A stretch of DNA of 64,000 bases, taken from assembly GCF_015351075.1 (NCBI RefSeq), contig NZ_JADKRS010000003.1, positions 62,001-126,000 of the forward strand, in the 5' to 3' direction. The notes beneath the pieces are model-generated. The model was given only the letters and a program-made list of their open reading frames with translations. It had not been told where the DNA came from and did not search any database. The position numbers were made by a program, and so were the translations under genes. Below, piece by piece: positions 52,634 to 60,877 of this stretch. This stretch comes from Clavibacter sp. VKM Ac-2873. GTDB taxonomy: Bacteria; Actinomycetota; Actinomycetes; Actinomycetales; Microbacteriaceae. Position 1 is the first letter of the stretch, and each line of letters starts with the position of its first letter.

Positions 52634-53437
52634 TCATCTTGTCATGTCGGAGCCCAGCTCGACCTCCGTGAAGATCGAGCCGAGCCGGACGCCCGCGGGC
52701 GGCGACATGTCCGCGCCGAGCTCCGGGAAGCGGTGCGCGAAGACCTCGGCGTCGTCCTCGGGGTGGTACCCGATGGCCTCGCCCGCCGCGAGCGACACCC
52801 AGCGGCGGGTGTTCCGGGAGACGCCCCAGACGATCCGGTGGCCGGGCTCGTCCCACCGCAGCACGGCCTCCACGAGCCGCGCCGCGTCGCCCGAGGAGAG
52901 CCAGGTCGAGATGCTGCGGGCCTGCGACGGCTCGGGCTCGTGCGTCATGATCCGCGCGCTCACCACGACGTGCCCGTGCCGGTCGGCGTAGAGGCTGCCG
53001 AGGCCCTCCAGCAGCACCTTGCTCAGGCCGTAGAAGGTGTCGGGCCGGGGCGCGGGGACGTCCTCGCGCGCCGCATCGGTCGCGGGGAGGAAGCCGACGG
53101 CGTGGATGGAGCTGGCCGCGAGGATCCGCGGCACCCCCGCCCGCACGACCGCCTCGTGCACCGCGTGCGCGCCGTCGTTGTTCACCCGCTGGATCGCCTC
53201 CCACGGCCGCTCGGCCGCGTGCGCCGCGAGGTGCACCACGAGATCGGACCCGCGGAACGCCTCCGCGCACGCGTCGCCGTCGGTCGTGTCGACGATCCGG
53301 GAGGTCTCCCCCGGCGCGAGCGGCGTCGGCGGCGCCACCACGTCGAGCAGCCGGAGCTCGTGCCCGGCGGCGAGGAGCAGGGGGCGGATGCTCGTGGCGA
53401 TGCGCCCGGATCCTCCCGTGATCGTGATCGTGGCCAT
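52634..53437 (-). CDS. NAD-dependent epimerase/dehydratase, uronate-dehydrogenase-like
   Basis: 267 residues. Rossmann loop ITGGSGRIATSIRPLLLAAG at the start, ASSIHAVGF (Ser) and FYGLSKVLLEGLGSLYADRH with Tyr-x3-Lys. The latter motif and the later TWLSSGDAARLVEA resemble uronate dehydrogenases that oxidise galacturonate or glucuronate to the lactone. It follows the GH31 gene by 85 nt in a sugar operon, which suits pectin or xyloglucan sugars. Its last residues (SDMTR) come from the inserted repeat copy; the displaced original end reads SDMG. Confidence 0.85.
   Translation of the reverse strand: MATITITGGSGRIATSIRPLLLAAGHELRLLDVVAPPTPLAPGETSRIVDTTDGDACAEAFRGSDLVVHLAAHAAERPWEAIQRVNNDGAHAVHEAVVRAGVPRILAASSIHAVGFLPATDAAREDVPAPRPDTFYGLSKVLLEGLGSLYADRHGHVVVSARIMTHEPEPSQARSISTWLSSGDAARLVEAVLRWDEPGHRIVWGVSRNTRRWVSLAAGEAIGYHPEDDAEVFAHRFPELGADMSPPAGVRLGSIFTEVELGSDMTR
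52643..52680 (+). repeat. Direct repeat copy B (38 bp, in-frame epimerase 3' end)
   Basis: The partner of 50033-50070. This copy is the functional C-terminal coding end of the epimerase, followed by four new bases that give residues TR and a stop. The 10-bp GACATCTCGC is again found just outside (52622-52631). Confidence 0.9.
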
Positions 53438-53522
53438 GTCGGATCCCCTCGTCGTCGACGCGCGGCGCTGCGCGGCCGTCCTCCCATCCTGCCGGGAGGG
53501 ACGGGCGGACGACCAGCGCCCG

Positions 53523-55577
53523 TCAGCCGGCGAGCGACGCGGCCCCCTCCGGCAGCCGCACCTCCACCGCCGCGCCCTCGCGCACGAAGACGGGGATCAC
53601 GTGCAGCGGCGCGTCCGCGACGACGCGCTGGCCGCCCGCGTGCCGCGCGCCCGTCGACGCCTCGATCCACGACGTCCCCGCCGGCAGGTGCACGCTCCGC
53701 GAGCGCGCGCCCGCCTCGAGCACGGGCGCGACGAGCACGTCGGCGCCGAGCATGTACTGGTCGCCGAGCGACCAGCTCTCCGCGTCGTCCGGGAAGACGT
53801 GGAACATGCCGCGCATCACGGGCTGGCCGTCCTCGTGGGCCTCGCGCATCACGTCGCGGAGGTACGGCCGCAGGCGCTCGCGCAGGTGCACGTAGCCGGC
53901 GAGGATCCCGTAGACCTCCTCGCCGAAGCTCCAGAGCTCGTTGCCGGATCCGCTCGGAGCCCGGCGCGACCCGTCCGCCGCGCGCACCTCCACGCTCGGC
54001 CCGCGGTCGCCGTGCAGCCGCATCACGGGCGAGAAGGCGCCGAACTGGAACCAGCGCACGAGCAGCTCGTGGAACGCCGGGTCGTCCGTGCGGGCACCCG
54101 CGAAGCCGCCGATGTCGGTCGTGAACCAGGGGATGCCGGCGACGCCCATGTGGATCCCCGCGGTCACCTGCCGCGCGAGCGCCTCGAACGTGGAGTGGAT
54201 GTCGCCCGACCACACGAGCGCGCCGTACCGCTGGCTGCCCGCCCACGCCGCGCGCACCAGGTCGACGCCCGGCTCCTGCCCCGCCTGGATCCGTCCCTCG
54301 TGCATCGCGCGCGAGAACATCTGCGGGTAGACGTTGCCGACCCGCACGTTGGGGCCCGCGTGGTACCGGTAGTTGTCGTAGTCGTAGACGCCGTACTCGG
54401 GCTCCGCCTCGTCGAGCCAGAACAGCCGGATCCCGTGCGCGCCGTAGCCCCGCTGCGCCGCCTCCCAGAGGTACCGGCGCGCGTCCGGGTTGGTCACGTC
54501 GACGAAGGCACTCGGTCCCTCGAACTGCATCTGCACGTCGATGCCGCGCTCGCTGCGCACGAGGAGGTTCTCCTTCTTCATGCGCGCGTAGTTCTCCGAC
54601 TCGAGCGACACCTGCGGCCAGATGGAGACCATCAGCTCGATGCCCATGCCCCGGAGCTCCTCGACCATCGCGGTCGGATCCGGCCAGAACTCCTCCTCGA
54701 AGCGGAGGTCGCCCATCTTCGGCCAGTGGAAGAAGTCGGCGACGATCACGTCCATCGGCAGCCCGCGCCTGGTGTGCTCGCGCGCCACCTCGAGCAGCTG
54801 CTCCTGGTTCCAGTAGCGCAGCCGGCACTGCCAGAAGCCGAGGCCGTGCTCGGGCATCATGGGCGCGGATCCGGTGGCCCGGGCGTACGCGCGGTTGATG
54901 TCGGCCGGGGTGTCGCCCGCGGTGATCCAGTAGTCGAGCTGCTCGCTCGTCTCCGCCGTCCACTCGATGCGGTTCGCCGCGAAGGTCGCGCGGCCGATCG
55001 CCGGGTCGTGCCAGAGGAAGCCGTAGCCGCGGCTCGACATCACGAACGGCACGCTCGCCTGCGAGTTGCGGTGCGCGAGCTCGAAGGTGGATCCGGCGAG
55101 GTCGAGGATGTCCTGCTGGTACAGGCCCATGCCGTACAGCCGCTCGTCCGGCCCGGTCGCGAACGAGGCCGTGATGCGGAAGTCGCCGCCGAGGTGCGGC
55201 CGCTGCTCGCGCGCCCGCAGGTGCAGGGCGCCGCCCGTGCCGATCTCCTCGAGCAGCACCTCTCCGTGCCGGTCGAGGAACGTCACGTGGCAGCGGTTCT
55301 CCTCGTAGCCGGTCTGGTAGCCGTAGGAGGACTCGGAGGCGAGCACGGCCGTGATGCCGCCGTGCGTGATCCTGGCCGTCGCGCCGTCGACCTCGATGCG
55401 CGCGTCGGCCTCGGGCTGTGGCAGCAGCGCCCAGTCGGCGTCCGCCACGGGCGCCATGATCCGGGAGCGCACGCGGAGGCTGTCGGGTCCCCACGGCTCC
55501 ACGACGAGGGTCTCCCCGTCGCCGCGCCAGACGAGGCGCGTCCCGTCGGTCGTGAAGTGCTGGTCGTCGTCGATCAT
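53523..55577 (-). CDS. GH31 alpha-glycosidase, probable alpha-xylosidase/alpha-glucosidase
   Basis: 684 residues. The nucleophile D389 lies in LFWLDEAEPEYG and the acid/base D459 in VWSGDIHSTF, with the N-terminal beta-sandwich (about 15-240) and barrel GLPMDVIVADFFHWPKMGD. WLDEAEPE rather than WNDMNE favours the alpha-xylosidase branch (YicI-like), acting on xyloglucan fragments; the substrate remains uncertain. No signal peptide, so it acts inside the cell on sugars brought in by the ABC importer encoded upstream. Confidence 0.93.
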   Translation of the reverse strand: MIDDDQHFTTDGTRLVWRGDGETLVVEPWGPDSLRVRSRIMAPVADADWALLPQPEADARIEVDGATARITHGGITAVLASESSYGYQTGYEENRCHVTFLDRHGEVLLEEIGTGGALHLRAREQRPHLGGDFRITASFATGPDERLYGMGLYQQDILDLAGSTFELAHRNSQASVPFVMSSRGYGFLWHDPAIGRATFAANRIEWTAETSEQLDYWITAGDTPADINRAYARATGSAPMMPEHGLGFWQCRLRYWNQEQLLEVAREHTRRGLPMDVIVADFFHWPKMGDLRFEEEFWPDPTAMVEELRGMGIELMVSIWPQVSLESENYARMKKENLLVRSERGIDVQMQFEGPSAFVDVTNPDARRYLWEAAQRGYGAHGIRLFWLDEAEPEYGVYDYDNYRYHAGPNVRVGNVYPQMFSRAMHEGRIQAGQEPGVDLVRAAWAGSQRYGALVWSGDIHSTFEALARQVTAGIHMGVAGIPWFTTDIGGFAGARTDDPAFHELLVRWFQFGAFSPVMRLHGDRGPSVEVRAADGSRRAPSGSGNELWSFGEEVYGILAGYVHLRERLRPYLRDVMREAHEDGQPVMRGMFHVFPDDAESWSLGDQYMLGADVLVAPVLEAGARSRSVHLPAGTSWIEASTGARHAGGQRVVADAPLHVIPVFVREGAAVEVRLPEGAASLAG

Positions 55578-55654
55578 GCGTGCTCGTCCTCGGTGTCGTG
55601 GTGCGTCGGGTCGTGTCGTGTCGCGTGCCCGGTGCGGCGCCGGGCGCGCCCCGC

Positions 55655-56485
55655 TCAGTCCTTCACGGCCCCGGCCGTGACGCCCGCGGCGACGAAGCGC
55701 TGCGCGACGACCAGCAGGACGGCGGCGGGGATGGACGCGATGACGGCGGTCGCCATGATCCCGTTCCAGTTCGTCGTCGTGGACCCGATGTACCGGTACA
55801 GCCCGAGCGTGAACGGCACGATGCCGTTGCCCGAGGTGAGCGAGTTCGCGTTGAGGAAGTCCGCCCAGGCGAACAGGAACGAGAACAGCGCGGCTGTGAC
55901 GATGGCGTTCCGGCTGAGCGGCACGACGATCGAGACGAACGCGCGCCAGCTCGACGCGCCGTCGATGCGGGCGGCCTCGAGCAGCTCGTCGGGGATCCCG
56001 AGCATGAAGGCGCGCAGCACGATGACCGCGAACGGGACGGACGCCGTGGCGTCGGCGAGGATCAGGCCGGGATACGTGTTGAGCAGCCCGAGCGCGTCGT
56101 AGATCGCGAACAGGGCGGTCACGAGCACGATGCCCGGGATCATCTGCGCGAGCAGGAACACGAACATCACCGCGCCCGTGCCGCGCACCTTGAACTTCGC
56201 CATCGCGTAGGCCGCGGGGAGCGAGATCACGAGGGTGAGGATCACGCAGCCGATCGAGATGACGAGGCTCGTCACCAGGTTCGGCAGCTGCGTCGAGATG
56301 GCCTGCGCGTACCCGTCGAGCGTGGGATCCGCGGGGAACAGGCTCGGCGTGCTCGAGATGAGGTCCTGGGGCTTCGTCAGCGAGACGTTGAGCATCCAGT
56401 AGAGCGGGAACAGCAGCACCGCGCAGATGGCGAGGCCGATGGCGGCGTTCGTCCACCGGCGGACCGGGGTGTCGACGGTGTTCAC
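55655..56485 (-). CDS. Sugar ABC transporter permease (MalG-like)
   Basis: 276 residues, about six helices. The coupling loop EAARIDGASSWRAFVSIVVP (EAA motif) and the late WADFLNANSLTSGNG are typical of carbohydrate importers of the CUT1 class. The GTG at 56485 overlaps the stop of the partner permease (GTGA), so the two are made together. The ATPase is absent from the operon; CUT1 importers of actinobacteria often share a common MsiK-type ATPase. Confidence 0.93.
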   Translation of the reverse strand: MNTVDTPVRRWTNAAIGLAICAVLLFPLYWMLNVSLTKPQDLISSTPSLFPADPTLDGYAQAISTQLPNLVTSLVISIGCVILTLVISLPAAYAMAKFKVRGTGAVMFVFLLAQMIPGIVLVTALFAIYDALGLLNTYPGLILADATASVPFAVIVLRAFMLGIPDELLEAARIDGASSWRAFVSIVVPLSRNAIVTAALFSFLFAWADFLNANSLTSGNGIVPFTLGLYRYIGSTTTNWNGIMATAVIASIPAAVLLVVAQRFVAAGVTAGAVKD

Positions 56486-57441
56486 GACTGCGCCTCCGTG
56501 CGCTGGGCCCGGACGTAGATGAGGCCGAAGACGAGGGCGACGACCACGAGGATCTCCCCGGCCGCGGCGCCGACGCCGAAGTCGAGGTCGGTGAACGACT
56601 TCTCGTAGGCCCACGTGCTGAGGGTGTGGGAGCTGTTGGCGGGGCCGCCCTTGGTGAGGATCCAGATCACGTCGAAGACCTTGATCGTGTACACGAGGCC
56701 GAGCAGCAGCGTCACCGCGGTGACGGGGCGCAGCAGCGGCCAGGTGATGCTGCGGAAGGTGCGCCACCGGCCGGCGCCGTCGAGCGCGGCGGCCTCGTAG
56801 AGGTTCTCCGGGATGCCCTGCAGGCCGCCGTAGAGCAGGATCATGTTGAACGGGATCCCGAGCCAGATGTTGGCGATGATCACCGACCACAGCGACACCG
56901 ACGGGTCGCTCAGCCAGCCGATCGGCGTGCCGAGCACCGAATTGATGATGCCGAACTGCTGGTCGAACATCCACCGCCAGGCCGTCGCCGAGACGATGAG
57001 CGGCAGCAGCCACGGCAGCAGGATGAGCGACCGGAACGTCGTCGACAGCGGGAACCGGCGCGTGAAGAACACGGCGAGCGCGAGGCCGATGGCGAACTGC
57101 CCGGCGAGCGAGACCACCGTGAAGACGACCGTGTGCCACGCGATCGTGGCGAACAGGCTGTCGCTGAGGATCGTCACGTAGTTCTGGAAGCCCACGTAGG
57201 GCGCCTCGCCCGTGACGAACGCGCGCGGCCCGTACTCCTGCAGGCTCAGCAGGAAGCCGCGGATGATCGGGTAGACGAAGAAGATCGCGAGGAACGCGAC
57301 GACCGGCGCCATGAACCCGATGGCGGCGACGATGCTCACCGTCCGGTATGGCCGGCGGCGCGGGGGCCGCTCCTCGGCCGGGCCCGCCGACCCCGCGCCC
57401 CGGGTGGGGGCGAGGGGCCGGTCGATCACGCGGCCGCTCAC
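56482..57441 (-). CDS. Sugar ABC transporter permease (MalF-like)
   Basis: 319 residues. A hydrophilic start of about 35 residues is followed by six helices; the first is SIVAAIGFMAPVVAFLAIFF. The EAA loop is EAAALDGAGRWRTFRSITWP. Together with the second permease it forms the membrane channel of the CUT1 importer. GTG at 57441 overlaps the binding-protein stop codon; a later GTG four codons on is a weaker alternative. Confidence 0.93.
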   Translation of the reverse strand: MSGRVIDRPLAPTRGAGSAGPAEERPPRRRPYRTVSIVAAIGFMAPVVAFLAIFFVYPIIRGFLLSLQEYGPRAFVTGEAPYVGFQNYVTILSDSLFATIAWHTVVFTVVSLAGQFAIGLALAVFFTRRFPLSTTFRSLILLPWLLPLIVSATAWRWMFDQQFGIINSVLGTPIGWLSDPSVSLWSVIIANIWLGIPFNMILLYGGLQGIPENLYEAAALDGAGRWRTFRSITWPLLRPVTAVTLLLGLVYTIKVFDVIWILTKGGPANSSHTLSTWAYEKSFTDLDFGVGAAAGEILVVVALVFGLIYVRAQRTEAQS

Positions 57442-58652
57442 TTCTTCAGGCTCGCCGCGGCGTCGTCGAGCGCGGCCTGCGGCGTCTTGCTGCCGGTGAG
57501 CGCCTCCTGGATGGCCTGGTACAGCGCCTTCGATGTGTCCGGGTAGGCGATGCCGAGGTCGGCGGTGCGGCCCTGCGCGACGGAGACGGCGTCGACCCAC
57601 GGCACGAGCTCCGGATCCGTGGACGCCTGCTCGGCGGCCGCGTCGGCGTACGGGGAGATGTACGACTGGCCGGCGGTCCAGTCGGCGAGGTTCGCCGGGT
57701 CGATCATGCACTGCGCGAACTTCGCCGCCGCGTCCTGCTTCGCCTTGTCGCTCACGACGACCTCGATGAACTCGCCGCCGAGCGGGCTGGGCGCGGCGCC
57801 GCCGTCCTCCGCGGGGAGGGGCACGACGCCGTAGTCGAGGCCCGCCTGGTCGAGGGCGGAGAGCTGCCACGTGCCGTTGACCATCATCGCGAGCTTCCCG
57901 GCGAGGAACTGGTCGCGGATGTCCTGCTGGTTGGCGTTGACGTTCGCGCTCGACGCCTGCCCGTCCTTGACCATGTCGGTCCAGAGGGTGAGCGCGCGCA
58001 CGGCGGCGGGCGAGGAGATGTCGGACAGGTCGGCGCCGGCGCCCCAGAAGAAGGGCAGGAACTGGAAGGTGCCCTCCTCGGTGCCGATCGCGGAGAAGCC
58101 GAGGCCCTGCACGTCGCCCTGCGTGGTCTTCGCGGCGGCGTCCTCGAGGCTCGCCCAGTCGGTGGGCGGCTGCACGCCGGCGGCCGCGAGCTTGGCCTTG
58201 TCGTAGAACAGCGCGAGCGTGTTCGCGCCGATCGAGGACCCGTAGGTCTTCCCGTCCAGCTGACCGGCGGCGAGCACGTTCGGCAGCACCTTCGAGGTGT
58301 CGAGGCCCGACTCGTCGTTGGCGACGAGGAGGCCCGTGTCGGCGAAGCGGGCGATGGCCGGGTTGTCGAGCACGATGAGGTTCGGCGTGGTCTTCGACGA
58401 GGCGGCCTGCAGGAACTTGGTCTCGTTGTCGGGGTTCTGCGTGCGGTCGATGGTGATGCCGGTGCTCGTCTCGCAGCCGCTGACGAGCTTCCCGTACGGC
58501 GACGACGCGTCGTACTGGGTGAAGCTGTCCCAGAGGGTGAGCGAGTTCGGATCCGACGAGCCCCCTCCCCCCGTGGAGCAGCCGGTGAGGGCCAGGCCTG
58601 CGGTGACGACGACGGTGGCCGCCAGGGCGGCGCGCGTGCGCGTGTTGATCAC
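57438..58652 (-). CDS. Sugar-binding lipoprotein of CUT1 ABC importer
   Basis: 404 residues. The signal peptide (VINTRTRAALAATVVVTAG) ends in the lipobox ALTGC. The mature part has SLTLWDSFTQYD, NLIVLDNPAIARFADTGLL and GKLAMMVNGTWQLSAL, typical of group-1 sugar receptors (MalE/UgpB-like). The GTG at 58652 follows GAGAGGAA. First gene of the operon binding protein, two permeases, GH31 enzyme and epimerase, under control of the paired LacI sites. The sugar is unknown. Confidence 0.94.
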   Translation of the reverse strand: MINTRTRAALAATVVVTAGLALTGCSTGGGGSSDPNSLTLWDSFTQYDASSPYGKLVSGCETSTGITIDRTQNPDNETKFLQAASSKTTPNLIVLDNPAIARFADTGLLVANDESGLDTSKVLPNVLAAGQLDGKTYGSSIGANTLALFYDKAKLAAAGVQPPTDWASLEDAAAKTTQGDVQGLGFSAIGTEEGTFQFLPFFWGAGADLSDISSPAAVRALTLWTDMVKDGQASSANVNANQQDIRDQFLAGKLAMMVNGTWQLSALDQAGLDYGVVPLPAEDGGAAPSPLGGEFIEVVVSDKAKQDAAAKFAQCMIDPANLADWTAGQSYISPYADAAAEQASTDPELVPWVDAVSVAQGRTADLGIAYPDTSKALYQAIQEALTGSKTPQAALDDAAASLKK

Positions 58653-58750
58653 GGTATTCCTCTCTGAATACGTACCGGTGCGCCGGGAGCCGCCTCCGTC
58701 CACGGCGGCGGTGCCGGGGAGGAGCGGCCCGTCACGGCGGCTTCGCGGCG

Positions 58751-58799
58751 AGCCTAGGTGGTTTGGAGAACCGGTTCAACACTTTCGGCGAACCGGTTC
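58751..58799 (-). promoter_or_regulatory. Sugar operon promoter with two LacI operators
   Basis: On the minus strand: -35 TTGAAC (58774-58779), 17-bp spacer, -10 TAGGCT (58751-58756). Two perfect palindromes GAACCGGTTC at 58768-58777 and 58790-58799 are 22 bp apart (two helical turns). The nearer one overlaps the -35 box, so binding would block RNA polymerase. Confidence 0.85.
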
Positions 58800-58850
58800 T
58801 CCGATCGTGATGATCAGGACATGCCGGTGCCGCGCCGGCGGTGCCGCGGC

Positions 58851-59900
58851 TCAGGCGGAGGCGCCCGCGGGCCGGAACGCGGATCCGCTCACGCCGGGCG
58901 CGTGCGGCCCGGTGGATCCGAGCTCGACCAGCACGGCGGGCAGCAGCTCGAGGACGCCGGGCTCGGCCGCGCCCGCGAGCTCGTCGACCGCGAGGCCGGT
59001 GGCGCGGCGCACCATCTCGTCGCCGGGCAGGTCGATCACGGTGAGCGGCAGCGCGGCCTGGCGCATGACCACCTCGGGCGCGACCGTGATGAGGGAGCAG
59101 TCCCCGGGGATCCGGATGCCGCGCGCCCGGAGCGCCGCCGCGATCGGCTCGAGCTCGCCGGGCGTGTGGGCGACGACCGCGCTCGCGTCGGGCAGGGCGG
59201 CGCGCGCCGCGTCGAGCCAGCGCTCGGCCGCATCGTCGCCGCCGCCCGCGGAGGGGACGACCGCGCCCCGGATGCCGTGGTGCGCGCACCGCTCCGTGAA
59301 TCCGCGGCGGAAGCGCACGGCGAAGCCCATCTCCGTCTCTGCGGCGGGCGCGCCCGACCCGAGCAGCGCGATCTCCCGGTGCCCGAGCGCGACCAGGTGG
59401 TCGACGGCGACGCGGCCGGCCTCCTCGAAGTCGAGGTCCACCGCGCTGAACGCGGACGAGCGGCCCGGGTGGCCGACGAGGACGGTGGGGAGGCCGATGG
59501 CCTGGAGCACGGGGATCCGCGGGTCGTCGTCGCGGATGTCCATCACCACGAGCGCGTCCGCGAGCACGTCCCCGCGCAGCTCGTCCTCGCCCTTGCCCAT
59601 GATGAGCAGGTCGAACCCGCGCGTGTTGGCCTCGTACATCCCGGCCCGCACGAAGCGCATGAACACCTCGATGTCGGACTCGCGCGACGCCGGGTCGATG
59701 GAGGCGAGGAACCCGAGGATGTTGGTGCGCCGGAGCGCGAGCGCGCGGGCGGCGGGATCCGGTCGGTAGCCGAGCTTGCTGACGCTCGCGAGCACGCGCT
59801 CGCGGGTGGCGTCGGGCAGCTTCTTCTTGCCCGAGAGGACGTAGGAGACCGTGCTGCGTGCGACGCCCGCGTCGGCAGCGACGTCGCGGATGGTCACCAT
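58851..59900 (-). CDS. LacI-family repressor
   Basis: 349 residues. The DNA-binding part is TIRDVAADAGVARSTVSYVL with the hinge helix following (PDPAARALALRRT). The sugar-binding domain has RGIRIPGDCSLITVAPE and other periplasmic-binding-like features. The start at 59900 has TACCCT exactly 6 nt upstream (leaderless). It lies upstream of the sugar operon in the same direction; the GAACCGGTTC pair between them is its evident target. Confidence 0.93.
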   Translation of the reverse strand: MVTIRDVAADAGVARSTVSYVLSGKKKLPDATRERVLASVSKLGYRPDPAARALALRRTNILGFLASIDPASRESDIEVFMRFVRAGMYEANTRGFDLLIMGKGEDELRGDVLADALVVMDIRDDDPRIPVLQAIGLPTVLVGHPGRSSAFSAVDLDFEEAGRVAVDHLVALGHREIALLGSGAPAAETEMGFAVRFRRGFTERCAHHGIRGAVVPSAGGGDDAAERWLDAARAALPDASAVVAHTPGELEPIAAALRARGIRIPGDCSLITVAPEVVMRQAALPLTVIDLPGDEMVRRATGLAVDELAGAAEPGVLELLPAVLVELGSTGPHAPGVSGSAFRPAGASA

Positions 59901-60062
59901 GCGCTCAGGGTACCCAGCATGCGCGGGCGCGCTCGGCCAGCGGGCGACGGGCGCCTCGATCCGCTCGGCCGGCACCACGAGGGCGGGCACCCGCCGCCGG
60001 GCGCCGCGCACGCCGAGGGGCCCGGACGATCCGCCCGGGCCCCTCGCGTCGTGCGTCGTCCT

Positions 60063-60635
60063 CTACGCGGAGACGGCGGCGACGTTCTTCTCGATGTGCG
60101 CGTGGAACGCCTGCAGCCAGCCGACGAGGAACTCCTCGGTGCCCGCGTTCGAGATCGCGCCCTCGGGCGAGATGAGGCCCTCGGTGGTCTGGATGTACGC
60201 CTCGGGCTGCGAGAGCTCGGGCGACGCGAGGAACGACAGGATGCTGCGGAGGTGCTGCTGCGCCACGGCCGTGCCGACCGCGCCGATGGACGTGCCGATG
60301 ACCGCGCTGGGCTTGCCCTGGAACGCGTTCTCGCCGTAGGGGCGACTAGCGAAGTCGAGCGCGTTCTTGAGCACGCCGGGCACCGAGCGGTTGTACTCGG
60401 GCGTGATGATGAGGACGGCGTCGGCGTCGGCGATCTGCGCCTTGAACGCGTTCGCGACGTCGGGGTAGTCCCCGTCCATGTCGGCGCTGTAGAAGGGCAG
60501 CGGCGCGATGGGGATCTCGGTGAGCTCGAGGCCGGCCTGGGCGCCGAGGCGCTGCAGCGCGAGCGACAGGGCCCGGTTGATGGAGGTGGACGACAGGCTG
60601 CCGACGAGGTAGCCGACGCGGTAGGTGGTGCTCAT
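60063..60635 (-). CDS. NADPH-dependent FMN reductase (NAD(P)H:quinone/azoreductase-like)
   Basis: 190 residues, flavodoxin-like. VGYLVGSLSSTSINRALSLA binds FMN phosphate and the second FMN loop is TPEYNRSVPGVLKNALDFAS. Such enzymes reduce FMN, quinones or chromate with NADPH. AAGGAA precedes the ATG at 60635. No partner monooxygenase lies nearby, so a general quinone-detoxifying role is possible. Confidence 0.92.
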   Translation of the reverse strand: MSTTYRVGYLVGSLSSTSINRALSLALQRLGAQAGLELTEIPIAPLPFYSADMDGDYPDVANAFKAQIADADAVLIITPEYNRSVPGVLKNALDFASRPYGENAFQGKPSAVIGTSIGAVGTAVAQQHLRSILSFLASPELSQPEAYIQTTEGLISPEGAISNAGTEEFLVGWLQAFHAHIEKNVAAVSA

Positions 60636-60799
60636 GGGTGTTCCTTCCCGCATGGATCGCTTCCATGCGCGCGCATGGAGCATAGCCCCGGCGGGTGGGC
60701 GGATCCCGAGGGCGTCGCGGAGCGGATCGTGCGCGCGGCGGCGGCCAGTCAGTGGAAGAAGATCAGGATGCACGGCGTCTCGGCTGCTATGTTCTTCTC

Positions 60800-60855
60800 G
60801 TCAGCGCCCCCCCAAGGCTAGAGCCGCACGGCTTCCTTAAATGAGGGGGGCCTTT
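60800..60855 (+). ncRNA. Structured RNA upstream of the AbiF-type gene (abiF-RNA-like)
   Basis: A nested fold: P1 pairs 60806-60812 with 60845-60851 (7 bp, GCCCCCC/GGGGGGC); P2 pairs AAGG 60814-60817 with CCTT 60835-60838; P3 pairs AGCC 60822-60825 with GGCT 60830-60833 around a GCAC loop. An extended -10 (TGCTATGTT, 60785-60793) would start transcription at about 60800, right before the structure. A conserved RNA class upstream of AbiF genes is known; this position and shape match that idea, but alignment is not possible here. Confidence 0.55.
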
Positions 60856-60877
60856 CCATGTCAGGAGCAGGTGATCC

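Larger units (their letters stand above)
50033..52680. mobile_element. Putative inserted defence cassette flanked by 38-bp direct repeats
   Basis: The segment between the two copies of the epimerase 3' end holds only the AAA-TIR gene. Hand counts of three 60-base lines give about 43, 57 and 60% GC, far below the surrounding genes. One copy restores the epimerase reading frame and the other is a stranded remnant, the pattern left by integration at a gene 3' end. No integrase, transposase or inverted terminal repeats are seen, so the mechanism is unknown; mobilisation in trans or homologous exchange are possible. Confidence 0.6.

Noticed and set aside
50033-52680. A transposon or prophage carrying the TIR gene
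   Set aside because: No transposase, integrase, phage gene or terminal inverted repeats are visible; only direct repeats at the edges.
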